A stretch of DNA of 64,000 bases from Chlamydomonas reinhardtii (lineage: Eukaryota > Chlorophyta > Chlorophyceae > Chlamydomonadales > Chlamydomonadaceae), in contig NC_057012.1 in NCBI RefSeq assembly GCF_000002595.2, positions 1,828,419-1,892,418 of the forward strand, written 5' to 3'. Below, one piece after another: positions 24,801 through 36,181 of this stretch. Within the stretch, counting starts at the first letter, position 1. The number at the start of each line of letters is the position of its first letter. The translations under genes were made by a program, and so were the position numbers. The notes beneath the pieces are model-generated. The model had not been told where the DNA came from, ran no database searches, and saw nothing but the letters and a program-made list of their open reading frames with translations.

Positions 24801-26711
24801 TGGTTGTTGTTCAAGTGCGACCCGTTGGCGATTGAGGCGCGTTCATGCATGCGCTCCGCTGGCCCGCCGGCCTTACACACGTCATGCGGTTGCTCACGCG
24901 ACACACACAGGGCTGCCAACTCCCTCATCGAGCACTACACCTCCGGCGCCGCCACCGCGCCCAAGGCCCTGACTGCCGCTGCCGACATCGAGTCGGGCGC
25001 AGCTGCTGGCGCCCTCACCGTCGTGGGCGGTGACGCGGCGGCCGCCACCACTGGCGACAACGACGCCGCTACTGAGCCCCGCTTTGCGCGCTCGCCTCTT
25101 GCCCAGCTGGGCCTGGTGGTCCGGCGCAACCTGGTCAGCCAGCTGCGCAATGTCGAGTACAACGGAATGCGCTTCGCCACCGCCTTCGTGCTGGCCTGGG
25201 TGCTGGGATCGCTCTACTGGGACCGTGGCACCAAGACGTGAGTGGTGCACGCAACCGCTGAAGCTTGAGTTCGTTGTTGTGCTTTCTGGGGTGCCCGCTG
25301 GTCCGCCTTCCCCTCATAGGTCCTTGGCACCCATTGCAACGGGGCTGGCTCGTGCACGCCCAAGCAATGCGCTTCTACTGTATATGATACGGCCTTGATT
25401 CACCTACGCGACCCTCTTCCCGCTGCAGTAACACGCTGGTGGGCGTGATGGACGTGCTGGGAGTGCTGTTCGCCAGCTCGCTGTTCCTGCCGCTCAACAA
25501 TATGTTGCTGGTGCGTGCGTGGATGGTTGCAAGCGGGGGCACACTTCGTTGGGGTTGTAGGCATGTGCACACGCCACAACACGGGCTGCGTTGGGCGTTG
25601 GGCGTTGACCTTTGTGCGTTGCTTCTCCTGCTTCCTCCCCCTTGTTTGGCTTGGTTAAGGTTAGTTTGGGCTAGTATTTACACACACACACTTTCCACAC
25701 TGCAGGTGATGCCGGTGGTTGCCGCCGACCGTGCGGTCTACTACCGCGAGAAGGCCAGCGGCATGTACGGCGGAGCGGTGTTCGCGGCGGCGCAGGCGAT
25801 CGCCGAGCTGCCCTTCCTGTTCATGCAGTCGGTGCTTTTCGTGGTCATCGTCTACACCACCGTGCACTTTGAGTTCAACTCGGCAAAGGCGATGTGGTTC
25901 TGGCTCTACATGTGGCTCCAGACCATGTTCTTCACGTTCTTCGGCATCGCTTCCAGTGAGTAGCAAGTGTGGGGCCGCCTGTTCACTGTTCCATATATAT
26001 TGCTGTCGTGGCACTGGGTTTCGTTTTGTTTGGGGTTGGTTTTGGATCTGGGTTCCACTCCTACAGCCTGCTTTGCCGTACCCAGGCCATGCCGTACCGC
26101 CTAACACCTCCTCCTCCCACCCGCCCGCCCGTGCGCAGTGAACCTGGCCCCGGTCATGCCCACCGCCATCGCCGGATCCAGCGGTCTCATCATGCTGTGG
26201 AACCTGTTCTGCGGCTTCCTCATCTCCCGCCCCAACATGAAGCCCTGGTACCTGTGGGCCTATTACGCCAACCCCCCCACGTGGACCATCTACGGCACCG
26301 CCGTGTCGCAGCTGGGAGACCTGACCGACACCTTCATCGAGCTGCCGGGCGGCGAGAGCATGAGCGTGGCGGAATACATCAAGGGCGCCTTCAGCTACGA
26401 GTGAGTTACTACACGTGTGTTGTTTGGTGTATGGGGCCCAGGGTGCGTGATTGTTGGGGGTCAGGGGTCATGGTCGTAGTACTAGTCACTAGTAGGCTCA
26501 GCGCCGCAGCACAAGCGCGCATCCCTTCCTGTCATTGCGCATACGGGTACATCGTACACTCAACACACCTGCTCCCTCCTTGCCCGCCGTCCCCAACCTG
26601 CGCAGTTACGACATGCGCGGATGGATCGTGCTGATCATGATTGGGTTCATCGTGGCGTGCCGCGCCGCCGCCTATTACGGCCTCATCCGGCTTAACTTCC
26701 AGAAGCGCTAA
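17488..26711 (+). CDS. Full-length ABCG (PDR-type) ATP-binding cassette transporter
   Basis: Membrane exporter with the NBD-TMD-NBD-TMD order of plant and fungal pleiotropic drug resistance transporters; 1633 residues. 24 exons: 17488-17741, 17815-17890, 18025-18571, 18837-18964, 19175-19396, 19583-19768, 19960-20076, 20223-20297, 20512-20637, 20854-21047, 21198-21314, 21563-21723, 21948-22090, 22245-22368, 22563-23102, 23282-23514, 23698-23986, 24192-24312, 24492-24713, 24911-25237, 25429-25510, 25706-25955, 26139-26400, 26606-26711. NBD1: Walker [10 protein letters not shown] (Arg173 replaces Lys), signature ISGGQKRR, Walker B VLMLDE. TMD1 spans about 536-823 and contains [16 protein letters not shown]. 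Exon 22563-23102 encodes a Ser/Gln/Tyr-rich linker. NBD2: Walker [10 protein letters not shown] (Lys1033), signature LSTEARKR (the degenerate form usual in this subfamily), Walker [14 protein letters not shown]-loop [18 protein letters not shown]2 occupies the last five exons. An in-frame stop at 17446 precedes the ATG. Substrate unknown. Confidence 0.95.
18755..18811. repeat. (CA)n microsatellite in ABC intron 3
   Basis: Uninterrupted CA dinucleotide run ending 25 bp before the acceptor of exon 18837-18964, so it may act as the pyrimidine-containing tract of that intron. Confidence 0.95.
25651..25683 (+). repeat. Intronic 3'-end motif, copy D (ABC intron 21)
   Basis: Contains GGTTAGTTTGGGCTAGTA followed by TTTACAC, sense with respect to the transporter transcript, about 22 nt before the acceptor of exon 25706-25955. 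Matches copies A-C in three introns or positions of minus-strand genes once orientation is taken relative to transcription. Confidence 0.7.
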
Positions 26712-27022
26712 GATTTTATTGACAGGCAGGTGTTGTTTGCAACTTGTGCCAAGCGGCACGGGAGTAGCACGGCATGCACTGACTGCGTCAAGTACCGGTA
26801 CTTGCTACCGTCCGTGAACCTTACTGACTTGCATGTGTGCAAATGAGGGGGGGGTGACCCACGAGTAATAAGGGTAAGAGATTGGCATGAGCGGCCCGCG
26901 AGTAAGAGAGTGTCATTCTTTGAGACGTGTTTGCGAGAAAGTGATGATTGCGCATAAGCGTGGGCGTGGTTAGTTGGTTGACCCGGAAGGAAACGGGTAG
27001 ATACGTAGGTACGATTGTGTTA

Positions 27023-27027
27023 TTACA
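27023..27027 (-). terminator. Candidate TGTAA signal of the BASS4-type gene
   Basis: Nearest minus-strand TGTAA downstream of the stop at 27650, about 620 nt away. Confidence 0.35.
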
Positions 27028-27319
27028 CGAGGAAGCGACACGGTGTAGACGATCCAAGCGCCCAAGTACGCGCGCAGGGCCCATTGAGAAGGCATGCAAG
27101 TTGTGCGCATGGTTATATGCGTCATTGAGCGACCAGGGCCTATGGCCGTCATGCTTAAGGAACCCGATTCAAGAGTGAGTATGGTAGTGCATAGACGCAC
27201 ACAGCTGCACATGCACATGTATGTAGTGGAGTGGAGGAAACGCACGCACTGGGAACGTTGGCGAAAGTAACGGATGGCCCTCATACACCACGGAGGCATG
27301 TTGCACCCGTGGAGGGCAC

Positions 27320-27324
27320 TGTAA
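27320..27324 (+). terminator. Candidate TGTAA signal of the ABC transporter
   Basis: First plus-strand TGTAA after the stop at 26711, about 610 nt downstream. Confidence 0.45.
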
Positions 27325-27567
27325 TGTATTGTGGTCCGCCTCCCTTCCTTCCTTCCCTGCCGCACACAGCGAGACACAAGTCCTCCTATCACACACAGCC
27401 TTCATGCTAGCCCGGCCTTAAGTCACGCAGATCACGAGCCCCATGCGCCGCCAAGCATCAGCAGTGCGACACGCACACGCGCGCGCGGCCCCGCCTTTCA
27501 TAGGTTCGTGCCTCCCGAGCCCACGCACAGGCCCTCCTCCAGCTATGCGAGCGCCTCCTGCTGCTGC

Positions 27568-27657
27568 AGCATATGCCGCCTCGCTCCAGCTAGGTGCAGC
27601 ATATGCCCCCTCACTCCAGCTAGGTGCAGCAAATGCCCCCTCGCTCCAGCTAGGCCG
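27568..27657. repeat. Three 30-bp tandem repeats over the stop codon of the BASS4-type gene
   Basis: Units start at 27568, 27598 and 27628 and share the core GCCCCCTCNCTCCAGCTAGG (first unit GCCGCC). The stop codon of the minus-strand gene (27650-27652) lies in the third unit; the other two units are in the 3' UTR. Confidence 0.8.
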
Positions 27658-30600
27658 CCTTGTTGGCTTTGATGTCTCGCCGCTGAATGTGCTCCAGCCA
27701 CCTGCACACATCACAGCATCCAGCCAGTAGTGGCCAGGTCCCATGGTCAGGTCCGACACACGGCTCGTATCAAGCGCTCAACCTGCTCAGTGATCAAGTA
27801 GCATGCGATCGCCGAAAAGATGCAAGCCTCTCACCAAAGCACACACCCATCGTCCCTTACGACTGCCACCATGCTCGCCCCCCCATGAACGGCCAACGAC
27901 GACAAGAACTGTGGGCTGGTTCTGGGACTTGGGTTGCTTGGGATCACATGAAACTACCCTACCCCCTCCTCCCTCCCACCTGGACACCAGTGCGAAGTCC
28001 ACACACGTCTGCGCCAGGTGACTGAACACAGCCGTCACCGCCGCGCAGCCCGCCGCCTCGGCGCCCACCGCAGGCGCCAGCCGGCCCAGCACCTGTCCCG
28101 GGAGTGTGCGTGCGCGCGTGTGTGGGAGTGGGTGAGTGAGCACAAACGAGCGCAGCAGCACGATCACCAAGCAACCTGGTGTAAAGGCGGCACTATCTCT
28201 ACACGCTGGCACTACAATATGCGCATCCTAAAGGGTACACCCGCCTATGCCGGACCGCCTCCCCACCACGTACACTGTAGCACACAAAACTTCCCATCAC
28301 ACCTCCACGACACCCCCACCCCACCACCACGCACCGCCATGGCCACAGGCAGAGTCTTCTGTGAGGCCACAATGATCAGCGCCCGCCGCGTGGCCGCCGC
28401 CGCCACCGGGTCAGAACCGCCCAACCTCAACAGCTGCGTCATTCAGACGTGTGCACATACGGTGGGTGCGTGTGGAGGGACGGCGTGAGTGCGTGTTGAG
28501 GGTGTTGCATGTGACATGTGTCGTGTGTGATGCGAGCGTGCCAGGGCCGTTGTGTGGGTTTGGCCGCATTGCCGGCTCATGGCAACCGCCGGCACCTCAA
28601 TAGTATGTGCATTGTGTGCATGCGCAATGTGTGTGTGCACGAATGTTGGCGGCGTGACTCCAGCTGCGTGCCACTCCTGCCCGCGCCGTCACTCAGGCAC
28701 ACAGGCACACAGGCAGGCGCCCCACCGTGGCGGCTCCGCAGTTGAGCCCCAGGTACACGACATGGAAGGCCAGCGACCAGGCCACAGCCGCCGCCAGCGC
28801 CGCCGGCGCCACCGTCACGCCCTGAGCCAGGGCCTTGCTGACCTGCGGCGGCGGCGGCGGTTCGTACACACACACATGCATACCGTACGGTGACGTACAA
28901 AGCGGTTGGTGGTGGTTAGTGAGGATGACGGTGGAGACGTGCATGCGCGGTGGGACTTGCGGTGTGGAACCACGTCGTCTGCCCCAAGTTGGCAACAGCA
29001 CGGCAATCCAATACCAGAACTGCCAGCAACCAAGGCAACCCGGCACCGCGCTCGCGCCCGCCCGCCCTCCACGCACGCGCCTGCATCCAGGGCACCAGTG
29101 ACAACAGGCCGCCGCTGATGACACTCAGTGTGCGCCGGTTGGCATCCACCCAGCTGCGCAGGCCTGTCATGTGTGGAGGTGAGGCGCCAGGTGAGACGAC
29201 ATGTGAGGCGACAGGCGTAGGCGACAGGTGACAAACAGCAGGGAGCAAGGCCGGTGGGCGGGGTCAGCGCGCGTGTGGCACTGTGGCGCGCGTGTGGGTA
29301 CATGTGCACACGCGCCGGCAGTACACCTCGGGCACCGTCTGGGAGAAAACCACCATACGCGCATGTGTGCGCACACAAAGCAACACGCCGCCCTCCATCC
29401 CTCCATCCCCACCCCACCCCACCACACCACACCGCACGCACCCTCGCTGGCGCCCCGCACGCCGGCGCCCAGCAGTGTGGGCAGCAGGATGCACTGCACC
29501 AGCTGCACCAGCAGCGGCACGGGGTCCAGCCGCACAGCAGCAGCGGCGGAGCCGCCCGCGACCGCGGCGGCGGCGCCAAAGCCTCCGATCGACGCGGTCG
29601 TCTGCATTACAGTTTTGGGTGCAGTCCCGCGGGGGCGCAAGCAAGCAAGGGAAGGAGGTGCAATCGGCTTTGATGGCGGTGATGGCGAGCAATACCCGCC
29701 ACGCACCTGAGCATATGTCGCTGCCATCCAGCCATGCACTCCACCCAATCCATTCTCTCCCTCCTCCCCGGAGTGTGAAGGCACGGTGCCGACCCCTGCC
29801 GCATTACCGCGCCCCTACTACAGTACCTAGCTAGCGGGGGTGCTGCCCCCACGGGTGCAGCCCACGTGAGGCGCACACAAAGTTGCCAAAGTCAAAGCGC
29901 CTCATGCCCCACGCGCTACACCCACCTTGAGCGCCCAGGGCAGCAGGAAGGGCAGTGTGAACACGGAGGCCAGGTTGGTGGCGATGGTCAGCAGCAGCGC
30001 CAGGGCCGTGTTGCCGCCCAGAACCTGGGAGGACAGAAATGTGTGTGCGTTTGTGTGTACGTGTGTGTGAGTGAGGAAAGCACAAGGGGAAGGTGTGTGG
30101 GGTGTGTTGGGTATGTCGGTGTGCGCGTTCTGTGGTGTCACAGCAGCGTGTGGGCACGAGGGGCATGGCTGCGCAGCCATACCGTATGGCCACACCCCAC
30201 ACGCGGACCCCGCGCATCAACGACGTTGGGTGCACAGCAGTATCACGCTGGTGACTGGCACTCTGTGCAGACGCGTTGTAAGCGCACACACACACAGTCA
30301 CACACACACACACACACGTGTCACGCGCCTGTGTAAGCGCCACGCCGCTGGACAGGGTGGTAGGCATGCATCCGAACACAAGCAGGCCTGCAGCAGGAGC
30401 GGCAGGGGCAAGGGCGGCAGGGGTCGCAACAGCGGCGGCGCCAAACGGCGGGCCGCGCGGGGGTTGATGCCCGCATGCCAGTGCTTAAATGTCCGGAGCC
30501 GCGCAACGCGTCATCAAGTACACTCGGCGGCATGGAATGTGCGCGCATGCATATGCTGGCATTGGTTCTATGGTGCCGTTTCCAACCACGGCCCTTGCAT

Positions 30601-30763
30601 GTAGGCGCCCCGACGCAGCTCGCGCCTGCCCGCACCGCACCGCCTCCGCCACCCACCCAGCGCCAGTCCAGGCGGCTGCAGCGGCAGCGCCCCCGCCAGT
30701 GGCGCCAGCAGTGGCGTGATGAGGAGGATGGAGGCCATGCCCCAGGCGATGGCGCCTGCACGC

Positions 30764-30808
<45 letters not shown>

Positions 30809-32216
30809 GGCACACACACACACAGCCGGTGCAGGGTGTTGGCATGCCGTTGGGTACGTGTGTGTGTGTGTGTGTGTGTGTACTGGTGATGCAAAAAAAC
30901 TTGACGACCATGCAACTAGCGAGGCGATGCTGTCACGTGCGTAACGAGGGTAACATGGCCGGCAGGGCCTGCAGCTGTCCAGGACCTGCAAAGAGCAGTA
31001 GGCAGCCCCCGCCTGCCCGCACCCGCCGGCCACTTACCGGCCGCCCCAAGCGCCTTCTTCGCCTCGCCCTGCCGCAGCATGACTCCCTGTGTGTGTGTTT
31101 TGAGGTGGCGGCATCAGGTGCGGCGGTTCGGTGGTCGGGTCGCTTACCACCAAGTGCCGACATGAACACAAAGCTTCCGCCAGGGAAGTGCATAGGTGCA
31201 CTAGAGCTAGAGCCAGGGTTCAGGGCCGGACGCACACAAGGACCGCGGCGTCACACCACCAATACCACCATGACCACCATCATCGCCCCAACCACTACCA
31301 CGTCCACAACCTTCTCACCAGCCACACCATGACAATCACACCTGCAGCACGAAGATGGTGAAGGTGACCGCCGTCTGCAGCTGCGTCTTAGAGGCCGCCA
31401 GACCCCAGGACGGCTGCGGAATGGAGGAGGGAGCCAACACACGCAGACACGTTAGTACCGTGTGATAACGCGGGCGGATCGAGAAACTAACATCACCTAG
31501 CATTTCCCTTCGCATTGAAGATGTACACGCGCGCCAGACGCAGTATCATGCCCTTCTCTCGCCGGCGGGGCGCTGTGGCGCGGTGCCCCTCCCTCGCACG
31601 CACCGAGCGACCGCGCGTCCCCACCTACCTGCAGCGCCGCCGCCACCAGCGCGGCCAGCAGCATGAGCGGCAGGTACTGCTCCGTCACCAGCTTGCGCAG
31701 CCAGCCCACCACCGTGGACACAGCTGATGGCGCGGCGCCACCGCCACTGCTGCCGTTCGTGGTGGCGCTGCTGTCTATGCTGCTGTTGGTACTGGCGGCG
31801 CTGGTGCTGGCGCTGGTGCTGGTGCTGACGCCGGCGCCGCTAGCCGCGGAGGCAGGTTCCAATGAGGCTGCTGGTGCAGGTGCTGCTGGCGTCGGATGAC
31901 TGTGCTTAAGATTTTGAGAATCTGATGTGGATGCTGCAGGGCTGGAGGGCGCCGGCCCCTGTGGCGGGCCCGGCAGAGGCACGGGCCCGCCTGCTGCTGC
32001 GGCGTCGCCCGCTGCGGCGTTGCAACCCACGAGCCGACTATGACTAGGGCGCGACCAAAACGCCGACACCGACCCAAAACTCCGCAAGCAAGGCTCTTGA
32101 AGCACATTGAAACGAGGCGCCGTCCTTAGGTGCGAGTATAGAATGAGCGCTCGAGTCGGCTGCATTGCCGTCGTCGACAGGCCCGCCGTTGATGCTGACC
32201 GAATGCCGGCGCACAT
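27650..32216 (-). CDS. BASS4/SLC10A7-type membrane transporter (SBF-like family), probably plastid envelope
   Basis: Multi-span transporter of the bile-acid:sodium-symporter-like family. Twelve exons: 31629-32216, 31342-31413, 31038-31086, 30657-30755, 30329-30387, 29926-30024, 29442-29601, 29081-29163, 28726-28842, 28335-28433, 27980-28092, 27650-27701; 529 residues. The family is identified by GVMLRQGEAKKAL, VFGCMPTTLSSGVALTQ, VLGGNTALALLLTIATNL, the pair LVQCILLPTLLGAGVRG, and ALIIVASQKTLPVAMA, each lining up with SLC10A7/RCH1/BASS4 proteins. Residues 1 to about 130 are Ser/Ala/Arg-rich and read as a transit peptide, supporting a plastid site; substrate is unknown. Two introns start with GC (after exons 30329-30387 and 29081-29163), both with the donor CAG|GCGCGTG. 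The start is the first ATG of the open first exon; a second in-frame ATG lies 17 codons later. Confidence 0.85.
30766..30881. repeat. CA and GT microsatellites in BASS4-type intron 3
   Basis: CA-rich run at 30766-30824 and an uninterrupted GT run at 30858-30881, 33 bp apart and of opposite sense, so the transcript could pair them into a short stem. Confidence 0.85.
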
Positions 32217-33261
32217 CGTTGGGTGAAAGTGATATATCTTTTTTTAAGGTAAGGCCTGCCAATGTAGCCCTACGCGCCCAAGAAAGCCGAATTTCGTTTC
32301 ACAATTCTTGGGCTATATCAAGGCGTGCTATCATGTATACGTCCGCATGTTGCTTATTTCAATATGTCTTTTGCAGGTGGGGTCGCAAAGCAGCGGCAAC
32401 TAGGGGGGCGCCAGCTGCGATTGACCGTGGCGTGCCGCTCTCTGGAGTCCGAGGGTCTCTCGGTCTTACAAGAGCGGTCATTCACTCATTCCCTGCAACC
32501 ACAGTCCTGGGAACATCCACAACCTCACAGGGAAAGCACCAAAGAATCGGAGCCGAACTGGCCAAACGGCACAAAGATCAGGGGCTCCCGCGCCAAAATC
32601 GCCCCCACCCACATCAACTAAGAAGGCCCCTCAGTCAGCTCACATCACCCCTGCTCAAAATCAGGGTAATACGCATCAAACAACAGCTATTCCCTCTGCG
32701 ATGCACCCTCCGGACACAACAATCGGCACGGAGCACGAGCGCTTCACGCAGCAGCTATGCATATCACGACTGCCCGCGCGCCGGTCCTATTCATTGAGTT
32801 AAGCGGCCGTGTTCATCCCGTGTGCACCTTGCGCCAAACGTCTCGCCTCCACATCCACATTAGCCTGTCAAAATCACCACAAGTCATGCTGCTGGGACAG
32901 GCCGGGAGCAGGGCTGCTCCTGGGCCCAACCACAGCTCCACGTGCCCAAGACCCATTAACGAATCCAGTCCGCCACCAAACCGCCCTTACTCAGACTGCG
33001 ACTCCTCAAACAGCTTTGTGTAGTAAAGCACGCGCAGGCGTCAGCATGCTGCCTTCCATCCCTGCACGCACTCACAAGCTTCGCCCTCGCTTTCTTGTCC
33101 TTCTGTCCAGCCCAGCCAGCAGCTTACGGTAGTTGCCGCAGTGCGGAGAAACGCGTTTAAAATGCGGGCTTCAGCTCAGGCACCGGGCCGACCACCACAT
33201 TGCCGTCGGTCACCAAGGCCACCGCTCCCTCGCTTTTGAAGGTGCCCAGGCAGCGGTTTGT
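32217..33261. other. Region between PSB33 stop and BASS4-type start
   Basis: Holds the 3' UTR of PSB33 (minus-strand TGTAA candidate at 32466-32470, about 790 nt from the stop) followed by the promoter and 5' UTR of the BASS4-type gene. No further gene seen. Confidence 0.4.
32466..32470 (-). terminator. Candidate TGTAA signal of PSB33
   Basis: Nearest minus-strand TGTAA downstream of the PSB33 stop. Confidence 0.3.
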
Positions 33262-35549
33262 TTAGCTGAGGCGGACCATGACGTTGCCGTCGGTCTTGAC
33301 CACCACGGGGTACACGGGCAGCGGCACCGGCGCCACATCGGCCTTGAGCGTGCGCAGCAGGCCGCGGATGGGCGAGCCGTCGGAGGGCACCCACTTGATC
33401 ACCTTGCCTGAGGGTGGGAGGCACACGACAGCGCGGCACAGGCGGCGGAGGGTGAGCATAGGGAGCGTTAGGATAGCCATTAGCCAGGCAGGGGCCAAGG
33501 CTGCCGCAATGCGGGGTGGTGGGTGTTGCCACGCCGTCAGTGCACGCAGCTGCTGGGTGCCGTGCAGTGCAGTGTGTCCGGTTGGTTGTGGCGTGCCTCT
33601 TCCGCAAGAAGCTCCCCCTCCCACCGCCTCGCCCCCACACCCTTTTGACAATGACGTCACAGGCAGGGAACTCGACGCCGCACTGGTCGCTGGCAGGTAG
33701 CCAGACATGCAGTGCATGGCGTTAGCGCGCAGGCAGCACTCCTGTGTGCGACCGCGCCTCCCGCAGGAACGCAAGGATGTTTGTGTGCACGGGTGCGTTT
33801 CTCACCCGTCTTGAGGTCGTAAATGGTTCCATCCAGCGGCGTGGTAATGGTGGGGCCCTCCGGCCCGTCCTCAATCTTGGCGTCAATCAGCGGGTACTGG
33901 TCTGGAGGGTGCGGTGGAAGGCAAGGGAGCACACATGGGAGCGGTTGGCACCAGCATAGAGCAGGCCAAGGCATCATCAGTCACCCGTAGGTTTGGGCAG
34001 GTGGTCACGCCCGCGAACCCCAGCGAGGCAGACTGGGCCGCTCCCACGAATTGTATGTTGTGGCCAGACCCTCCCTCCCATGGCCAACCCCATGGGGAGG
34101 GCCCCACTCCGCACCCACACGCGCCGCTACACCGCGGCTCCCGCCTGCCCCGGGCAGACCCCCCAGCTGCATGCCCTCCAACTGCTCGCCTCGTAGCAGG
34201 GCCGGCAGCAGCCCCCACGTGTACGCGTGCGTCATGCTGCGGCACACTCAACCCGCCAAGATCAGCCCACGACCGGGCCGGCGACTCGGTGAGGTCGCCC
34301 CCCCCCCGGCTGGTCCGCACTGGAGAGAGCCTCCGACACCAGCATCGCTCGCACCCGTCGCACCGCCGCCACCGCTGCCGCGGCGGCTCGCCTCATACCA
34401 TGTCGGCGTTGCAAAGGCACACCCTCCCGACCAGCAGCCAACTCGCACCCTGTACCCGCGAGCTGTGCACTCGGGTGGCGCCTCGCACCCACGCCTCGCA
34501 CCCCACAGCCCTCCATCCCAGTCGGACACACGTGGGGCGCTGAAGCGGTTCGCTTGATGGTTCACATTGCTTCGGTGCCATACAGCACAGCGAATACTCA
34601 CAAGCGGTGGAGTAGGCGTTAGTGGCGTAGATGGTGTCCTGGTATTGATGAAGGACCACGACCTGCTTGTTGCCCTGCGCGGCAGATGAGAGGCGCGGCA
34701 GCAAGGAAACGAGCGAAAGGCTGAGACATGCAAAATGCGAGATATCGCCGTCCAAAGCCTACAGCAGGCCATGCATGCCGTGATGTGGGTGTGGCTGCGG
34801 CCCGCCGCGGGCTGGCTGCACCAGAGGCTCGCACACACATCCCGCATACGGCATACACACCCCGTGCGAAGCCTTTGCAAGCAATGGAAGCAGCCCTGCA
34901 CCTCAAAGCGAATTCCAACTCGACCATCAACCTCATAATCTTAGGCGCACCTTGAGCTCGCAGATCTTGCGCTTCTTCTCGCCTGCAAAGTCCGACAGCT
35001 TGGCCAATGGGAACCAGTTGCCCTTGGACAGCAGCTCCGTCTCTGAGGCGGGCGCCGCCACCACCGGGGCCGCCGCAGCAGCTGCGCTGTTGTCTAGTCC
35101 TAGCTCCTTCACCAGATCCACACGCTTCTTAGACTTGGGCGCCTGGGGTCGGGCACGGGTTGCGGTTGCACCGCAGGAAGTTAGGGAGGGCACGAAATAG
35201 GCGAACAGCGGTCCTGCTGCCCGGACAGCTGTGCCCTGCTCAGGGAGGGTTCTCCCGGGCTACGGTTGCGTTTGGGTAGTGCTCGACTAGGACGCGGAGG
35301 ACTGCCAACAGGGCCTAGACCTCGAGCTCCCGATCAGCTTATGCAAGGAGTACCACAGCGGCCATTACCCGGGGTGCACGCACCCGGCCACCCCCCAACC
35401 GCGTCACTTGCCGTGTAAATGCCGCTGCCACCTGTCTCTGCCTTCTTGTTACTTTTCCCGAAGCCACCGCCGCGGCAGATTACAGAGCGAGCTTGAACGA
35501 CATGGCCATGGCTAGCAGGCGCAAGCGACTTGTGGGCGATAGTCTTCAT
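33262..35549 (-). CDS. TEF5: PSB33/TEF5, Rieske-fold photosystem II-associated thylakoid protein
   Basis: Homologue of plant PSB33, a thylakoid protein that supports photosystem II and its antenna. Five exons: 35412-35549, 34951-35142, 34602-34674, 33806-33901, 33262-33407; 214 residues. Residues 1 to about 30 are a transit peptide (MKTIAHKSLAPASHG). The Rieske-like domain runs from about GNWFPLAKLSDFAGEKK through HQYQDTIYATNAYS to GTIYDLKTG. Where Rieske proteins carry CXH and CXXH cluster ligands this one has ATNAYSTAYQYPL and ITTPLDGTIY, so no 2Fe-2S cluster can be held, as is known for PSB33. The tail RTLKADVAPVPLPVYPVVVK is conserved-looking. Intron 1 begins with GC (ACG|GCAAGT), a classic GC-AG donor. 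The upstream frame stays open past the ATG, but the chosen ATG begins a good transit peptide. Confidence 0.88.
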
Positions 35550-35832
35550 TCTATACGTGAACAAAGGAAAGAAGCGAGATGTATTGATGAAAGAGATGAA
35601 AGAAACACCAAGCGAACTTGTTCTTCCGCAGGTTTGCCACACGCAATACTGCTGCCTTGCTAGTTTAATTGTAAGATAGGAGGACTCACAATAGTATTTA
35701 GCAAGCAAGCTATCTCGACTGTGCGATGCTCGATCGCGATGTTTGTGGCTTGCATCAACGAAGCCCCGACCACAGACTTTTGGCCTCTGCCGGCCCCACT
35801 GCCTGGGTGCCTGCAGCAAATCCCATCCACAA

Positions 35833-35837
35833 TTTAC
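35833..35837 (-). terminator. Minus-strand TGTAA below the orphan exon
   Basis: Sits about 140 nt downstream of the stop at 35977, well placed to end a transcript coming from the 36-38 kb region. Confidence 0.35.
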
Positions 35838-35976
35838 ACTACAGTTATGGTAATGCGATGGGAACTTGAATAACTGCCGGTAACCTGTGCCCGCCCCTAC
35901 CTGGCACGAACCCTAGGGCCTCGCCGTTTCCCCCTCCTGAGATGCATAACGTCATGACACAGCCCCTCCTCCCTCC

Positions 35977-36181
35977 TCATCCCCACGCCAGCGCCTTGTC
36001 CCGCTCAATCTTGGCCGCCTTGGCCGCCCAGTTCTGCTCCCAGAGCTCCTTGTCCCACTCTCGCTTGGCCGCCGCCTTGGCCGCCGTCGCCGCCTTCTCC
36101 TCCTCCGCCGCCGCCTTGGCCGCCGCCTTGGCCGCCGCCTTGGCCGCCTTCTCCTCCACCGCCGCCGCCGCCGCCAACCGC
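35977..36181 (-). CDS. Orphan Lys/Ala/Glu-rich 3'-terminal exon candidate
   Basis: On the minus strand this frame reads as a charged helix (EEKAAKAAAKAAAKAAAEE and similar) ending KREWDKELWEQNWAAKAAK, IERDKALAWG and a TGA at 35977-35979. Composition and the nearby polyadenylation signal suggest a real C-terminus. The frame is open to 36708, but above about 36171 it runs through the inverted repeat, and I could not place an acceptor or the preceding exon. It could be the end of a separate gene or a continuation of the transcript carrying the exon at 37305. I do not recognise the protein. Confidence 0.3.

Larger units (their letters stand above)
26712..27649. other. Convergent 3' region of the ABC and BASS4-type genes
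   Basis: No gene found. The nearest polyadenylation signals are TGTAA at 27320 for the plus-strand transporter and the minus-strand TGTAA at 27023 for the BASS4-type gene; if both are used the two mRNAs overlap tail-to-tail by about 300 nt. Confidence 0.45.
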
